Source: Limiplasma sp036652695 (GTDB taxonomy: Bacteria > Bacillota > Clostridia > Christensenellales > Aristaeellaceae). From it: a DNA stretch of 64,000 nucleotides. How positions within the stretch are numbered: the stretch's first letter is position 1; each line of letters starts with the position of its first letter. The position numbers and the translations under genes are program-made. Below are positions 60,369-64,000 of the stretch, piece after piece. Below the pieces are notes generated by a model, which saw only the letters and a program-made list of their open reading frames with translations, was not told where the DNA came from and did not search any database. The stretch is from assembly GCA_036652695.1 (NCBI GenBank), contig JAVVVJ010000001.1:1-64000 (forward strand), written 5' to 3'.

Positions 60369-63090
60369 CCTGCCTGCCGCAGCAGTGCTTGTATTTTTTG
60401 CCGCTGCCGCAGGGGCAGGGCTGGTTGCGTCCCGGCGCACCGGGAACGGATTTGTTGGTAGGCGCGCCGCCGGTCTTGGCTTGACCGTTGTCAACGCCTT
60501 GGAGACCTTCTTTTACGGTGCTGAGGTCGATGGTGCGGCGGCGCTCGGGCAAACGCTCAAGGCGGCTCTGGCAAAGGCGGCGAACGGTTTCTTCGCGGAT
60601 GGAATGCACCATGTCGTTGAACATGTCGTAGCTTTCCATGCGGTATTCCTGCACGGGATCGCGCTGACCATAGGCGCGGAGGTTGATGCCGTCGCGTAGG
60701 CTGTCCATGTCATCGATGTGATCCATCCAGTGGTGATCGATGGCGGAAAGCAAAACGACGCGTTCAAACTCGCGCATGTCAATGCCCATGCCGGATAAGA
60801 ACTGCTCGCGCTCGGCGTAGAAGGCATCGGCATCGTTGTAGAGGAGCTCGGTGAGCTGGTTGGGCTCGTCCATGTCCTTGATGCGCGCGGCGTAGGCGGC
60901 AAAGGTGCCGGGCTTTAGGCAGAGCTTTTCAAGGTACTCGCGCGCGTCATCCACACTCCAGTCAAAGCTGCCCTCGCCGGTGAAGTTGCGTTCGGCGGTG
61001 GTATCGATGAGGTTGTGGAGCATGGAGAGGATGTTGTCGCGCACATCGTGCCCCATGAGGATGTCGCGGCGCTGACCGTAGATTAGCTCGCGCTGCTTGT
61101 TCATGATGTCGTCATATTGAAGAACGCTTTTGCGGATGCTGTAGTTGCGGCCTTCAATGCGGCGCTGAGCGGCCTCGATCTGCTTGGTGAGCATGCCAGC
61201 CTCAAGGGGCTGATCCTCGGTCATGCCAAGCTTCTCAATCATGGGGGCGATGCGTTCGCTGCCAAAGAGACGCATGACGTCATCCTCAAGGCTGATGAAA
61301 AACTGCGTGCTGCCGGGGTCGCCTTGACGGCCGGCGCGCCCGCGGAGCTGGTTGTCGATACGGCGGCTCTCGTGACGCTCGGTGCCAATGATGTGTAGGC
61401 CGCCAAGCGCCATGACGCGCTCGTGCTCGGCATCGGTTTCTACTTTGAAGGAGTCGTAAAGGTCGTGGTAGAGCTTGCGCGCTTCAAGCACCTCGGCGGG
61501 CGCGTCCTCGTTGTGGCCAACGGCCTCCATGATGATTTCTTCGGCGATGTTGTCCTGACGCATCTTCTTGCGGGCTAGGAAATCCGGGTTGCCGCCAAGG
61601 AGAATGTCGGTGCCGCGACCAGCCATGTTGGTGGCAATGGTGACGGCGTTTTCCTTGCCCGCCTGAGCGACAATTTCAGCTTCCTTTTGGTGGTTCTTTG
61701 CGTTGAGCACCTCGTGAGGCACGCCGCGAAGCTTGATGAGATGGCTGAGCATTTCGCTGGTTTCCACGTTCACGGTGCCAACCAGCAAGGGCTGGCCAGT
61801 CTTGTGGCGGGTGACGATCTCCTCAACAACGGCGTTGAATTTGCCGCGGCGGGTCTTGTAGACCATATCGTTGGAATCCTTGCGGATCATGGGTCTGTTT
61901 GTGGGAACCTGCACAACATCTAGGTTGTAGATGCCCTCAAACTCCTCTTCCTCGGTTTTGGCGGTGCCGGTCATGCCGCTGATCTTTTTGTACATGCGGA
62001 AATAGTTCTGGAAGGTGATGGTGGCAAGGGTCTTGGATTCGCGGAGCACCTTGACGTGCTCCTTTGCCTCGATGGCCTGATGAAGGCCGTCGCTGTAGCG
62101 ACGCCCCACCATGAGGCGACCGGTGAACTCGTCCACAATGACGACCTCGCCGTCCTGCACTACGTAATCCACATCCAGCTTCATTAAAGCGTGCGCCTTA
62201 AGGGCGGCAAGGATGTGGTGATATAGCTCGCCGTTGTCTAGGTCGGCAATGTTTTCCACCTGAAAGGCCTGCTGCGCCTTGCTAACGCCGCTGTCGGTTA
62301 GGGAAACGGCCTTCTCTTTTTCGGCAATGGTGTAGTCCACCTCGTTTTGGAGACGGGCAACAAAGCGGTCGGCCTTCTCATATAAATCGGTGGATTTGTC
62401 GCCCTGACCGGAAATGATGAGCGGCGTGCGCGCCTCATCGATGAGGATGGAGTCCACCTCGTCAACAATGGCATAGGCATGCCCGCGCTGAACCATATCA
62501 CGCTCGTGAATGACCATGTTGTCGCGTAGGTAATCAAAGCCCATTTCGTTGTTGGTGCCGTAGGTGATATCGCAGGCATAAGCGGCGCGGCGCTGGAGGT
62601 TGTCCATATCGTGGATGATGATGCCAACGCTTAACCCCATAAAGCGGAAGATGTTGCTCATCCACTCGCCTTGGAAACGGGCAAGGTAATCGTTGACGGT
62701 TACGATGTGCACACCCTCGCCGGTGAGGGCGTTGAGGTAGGCGGGCAAGGTGGCGGTGTGGGTCTTGCCCTCGCCGGTCTTCATTTCAGCAATGCGCCCT
62801 TGGTGCAGACATACGCCGCCAAGCACCTGCACGGGAAAGAGACGCTTGCCGTCCACGCGCCAAACCGCCTCGCGGCAGGCGGCAAAAGCATCCGGTAGGA
62901 TGTTTTCGACGGTTTCGCCGTTTTGTAGGCGCTGCTTTAATTCCGGGGTTTTGGCTTGCAGCTGGGCATCGGTGAGGGCTTTGTATTCGGCTTCCTTGGC
63001 CAGTACGGAATCGGCAATCTTCTGTAGGCGTTTGACCTCGGTTTCATTGCTCTGACCAAACAGCTTTTTAAAAAAATCCATCATTCCCAA
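60364..63090 (-). CDS. secA: Preprotein translocase ATPase SecA
   Basis: A 908-residue motor of the Sec export pathway. Walker A in MKTGEGKTHTATLPAYL, DEAD-type VDEVDSILIDEARTPL, PPXD, and helicase domain 2 with ATNMAGRGTDILLGGNPDF. The C-terminal zinc motif CPCGSGKKYKHCC (about 889-904) is present, for SecB or ribosome contact. Start is the TTG at 63090 at best distance from AAGGAG, or the ATG at 63084. It lies upstream of prfB, the usual order. Its stop codon is inside a repeat hairpin. Confidence 0.98.
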   Translation of the reverse strand: MGMMDFFKKLFGQSNETEVKRLQKIADSVLAKEAEYKALTDAQLQAKTPELKQRLQNGETVENILPDAFAACREAVWRVDGKRLFPVQVLGGVCLHQGRIAEMKTGEGKTHTATLPAYLNALTGEGVHIVTVNDYLARFQGEWMSNIFRFMGLSVGIIIHDMDNLQRRAAYACDITYGTNNEMGFDYLRDNMVIHERDMVQRGHAYAIVDEVDSILIDEARTPLIISGQGDKSTDLYEKADRFVARLQNEVDYTIAEKEKAVSLTDSGVSKAQQAFQVENIADLDNGELYHHILAALKAHALMKLDVDYVVQDGEVVIVDEFTGRLMVGRRYSDGLHQAIEAKEHVKVLRESKTLATITFQNYFRMYKKISGMTGTAKTEEEEFEGIYNLDVVQVPTNRPMIRKDSNDMVYKTRRGKFNAVVEEIVTRHKTGQPLLVGTVNVETSEMLSHLIKLRGVPHEVLNAKNHQKEAEIVAQAGKENAVTIATNMAGRGTDILLGGNPDFLARKKMRQDNIAEEIIMEAVGHNEDAPAEVLEARKLYHDLYDSFKVETDAEHERVMALGGLHIIGTERHESRRIDNQLRGRAGRQGDPGSTQFFISLEDDVMRLFGSERIAPMIEKLGMTEDQPLEAGMLTKQIEAAQRRIEGRNYSIRKSVLQYDDIMNKQRELIYGQRRDILMGHDVRDNILSMLHNLIDTTAERNFTGEGSFDWSVDDAREYLEKLCLKPGTFAAYAARIKDMDEPNQLTELLYNDADAFYAEREQFLSGMGIDMREFERVVLLSAIDHHWMDHIDDMDSLRDGINLRAYGQRDPVQEYRMESYDMFNDMVHSIREETVRRLCQSRLERLPERRRTIDLSTVKEGLQGVDNGQAKTGGAPTNKSVPGAPGRNQPCPCGSGKKYKHCCGRQG

Positions 63091-63148
63091 GATCGTAGGT
63101 CTCCTTACATCTGGCGATGCCGCCGCATGGTGGCATAACTCACCTTAT

Positions 63149-63177
63149 ATTATACCATGGTGCGGGAGCGCTGGCAA
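63149..63177 (-). promoter_or_regulatory. Promoter of secA
   Basis: TTGCCA, 17-base spacer, TATAAT on the minus strand, about 60 bases before the start codon. Confidence 0.7.
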
Positions 63178-63266
63178 GGAGCGCGTTGTTTCAAATATGT
63201 AAAAAGCTTACAGCTGTGGCCAATCGGTAAATTTCAAAGCGCACTCTGCCTTTTTTGCTAAAGCTG

Positions 63267-63275
63267 TGCTATAAT
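63267..63275 (+). promoter_or_regulatory. Extended -10 promoter of the SH3 protein gene
   Basis: TG, C, TATAAT, about 43 bases before the ATG; no good -35 box. Confidence 0.5.
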
Positions 63276-63318
63276 GAAGCCCAACCCACCCACTTTATCC
63301 CCCCGAAAGGAGTATTTT

Positions 63319-64000
63319 ATGCGTTTTTTGCAACACGCGCTCGCGCTTGTTTGCTGCTTCGCCCTTGCTTTGTCCGCCCCCTTTGCCGCTGTGGCTGAGG
63401 AGCAACCCGTTGCAACCCAAGCACAGGAGCAAGCCGATACAACGCTCACGCAGGAGCAGGTTTCCGCCGCCGTCGCCGATGGCGTGGAGGTGGAGGGCCT
63501 TGCGGATGAAACGGACGACACGGCTGATGAAGCGGACGCGGCCGGAACGGTAGCCTCCATCCAAGGGCTTGAGCCGCTTTATACCACCAGAATCAAACCC
63601 TTTACGGCGAATGGCGCAACGCTTCGCATGCGTGCGCAGCAAAGCACCAAGAGCGAAGTGACCGGCGTGCTGAATAAGAACGACGTGATCACGGTGTATG
63701 CGGTGTACCCCTCGTATGTGCTGGCGGAATGCAATGGGAGCGTAGGCTATGTGATCCGCACATGGGTAGATGAGGACATGACGCCCATTGACCCGGTGAA
63801 CACCCCGCCCTATGGCGTGCAGACGATGCAGTTTGTGGCTACGGCGATTGTGCCAGCAAAGGTGTACGCGCTGCCGACCGTCGCTTCCCAAACGATGCCG
63901 ATTGTGGTGGGCGCGGGCAGTAAGGTTTCGATTTTGGAGTTTGTGGATGGCTTCGCAAAGGTCATCTATTGGCGTAGCTATGGCTATATCGATGCGCGGC
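63319..64000 (+). CDS. Secreted SH3-domain protein, cut by the window end
   Basis: Open from the ATG at 63319 (after GAAAGGAG) to the last base, 227 codons. Signal peptide of about 26 residues (MRFLQHALALVCCFALALSA), an acidic low-complexity linker (ADETDDTADEADA-like), then an SH3-like domain (about 95-150: TLRMRAQQSTKSEVTGVLN) and the start of a second (about 175 on). The layout is like that of the VanW-family protein at 2151-3650, so a related wall-binding protein is likely; its C-terminal domain is not in view. Confidence 0.85.
   Translation, partial: MRFLQHALALVCCFALALSAPFAAVAEEQPVATQAQEQADTTLTQEQVSAAVADGVEVEGLADETDDTADEADAAGTVASIQGLEPLYTTRIKPFTANGATLRMRAQQSTKSEVTGVLNKNDVITVYAVYPSYVLAECNGSVGYVIRTWVDEDMTPIDPVNTPPYGVQTMQFVATAIVPAKVYALPTVASQTMPIVVGAGSKVSILEFVDGFAKVIYWRSYGYIDAR

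Overview
The window looks like chromosomal DNA of a fairly GC-rich Gram-positive anaerobe of the class Clostridia (Bacillota). A Christensenellales-like gut lineage is possible but is inference only. The support is: a single-chain pyruvate:ferredoxin oxidoreductase; the DapL/DapF route to meso-diaminopimelate; WhiA next to an HPr-like Crh gene; three-domain SPOCS/LysM and BofC-like proteins typical of spore formers; YesM/YesN-type two-component regulation; signal peptides of the Gram-positive type; and no outer-membrane genes. Three runs of N (9048-9147, 50988-50997, 60129-60228) show a scaffolded draft assembly. Most genes lie on the minus strand.

Layout. 1-9.4 kb: uvrC and a VanW/SH3 protein (minus), a membrane-anchored GGDEF-EAL signalling protein with an EamA transporter (plus), and a membrane protein interrupted by a gap. 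9.5-14.8 kb: a minus-strand operon of MarR regulator, BCCT transporter, two ABC permeases and a solute-binding protein. 15-18.6 kb: nifJ with a consensus promoter. 18.7-21.8 kb: dnaN, an origin-like intergenic region, a crh-like gene and whiA. 21.9-26.6 kb: a metallophosphoesterase, a SPOCS/LysM protein, dapL and dapF. 26.9-33.9 kb: a 1970-residue secreted Ig-repeat protein ending in a caspase-like domain, and a DUF368 transporter. 34-39.9 kb: one operon of sugar-binding protein, two permeases, YesM-type kinase and YesN-type regulator. 40-55 kb: a large carbohydrate-use locus with two more ABC importers, a GntR regulator, a sugar kinase, two SIS isomerase-like proteins, a glycosidase-like protein, a phosphodiesterase, a phosphatase and an esterase. 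55.2-63.1 kb: tRNA-Arg and a housekeeping block (DUF4363, DUF421, BofC-like, tsaD, DUF1461, prfB, secA). The window ends inside a secreted SH3 protein.

How the parts work together. Four ABC importers have binding proteins and permeases but no ATPase gene, so they probably share an ATPase encoded elsewhere. Hairpins flank most binding-protein genes, which fits unequal expression within the operons. The 40-55 kb locus reads as a complete take-up, deacylate or hydrolyse, phosphorylate, isomerise pathway for an unidentified sugar.

The most interesting signals are: (i) a TAG-trio, GC spacer and DnaA-box arrangement directly upstream of dnaN, although dnaA is not there; (ii) a family of GC-rich palindromic intergenic repeats, two members of which overlap the stop codons of crh and secA, with two assembly gaps lying in or beside members; (iii) the unassigned sugar locus; (iv) the alternating Ig-repeat/caspase-like surface protein.
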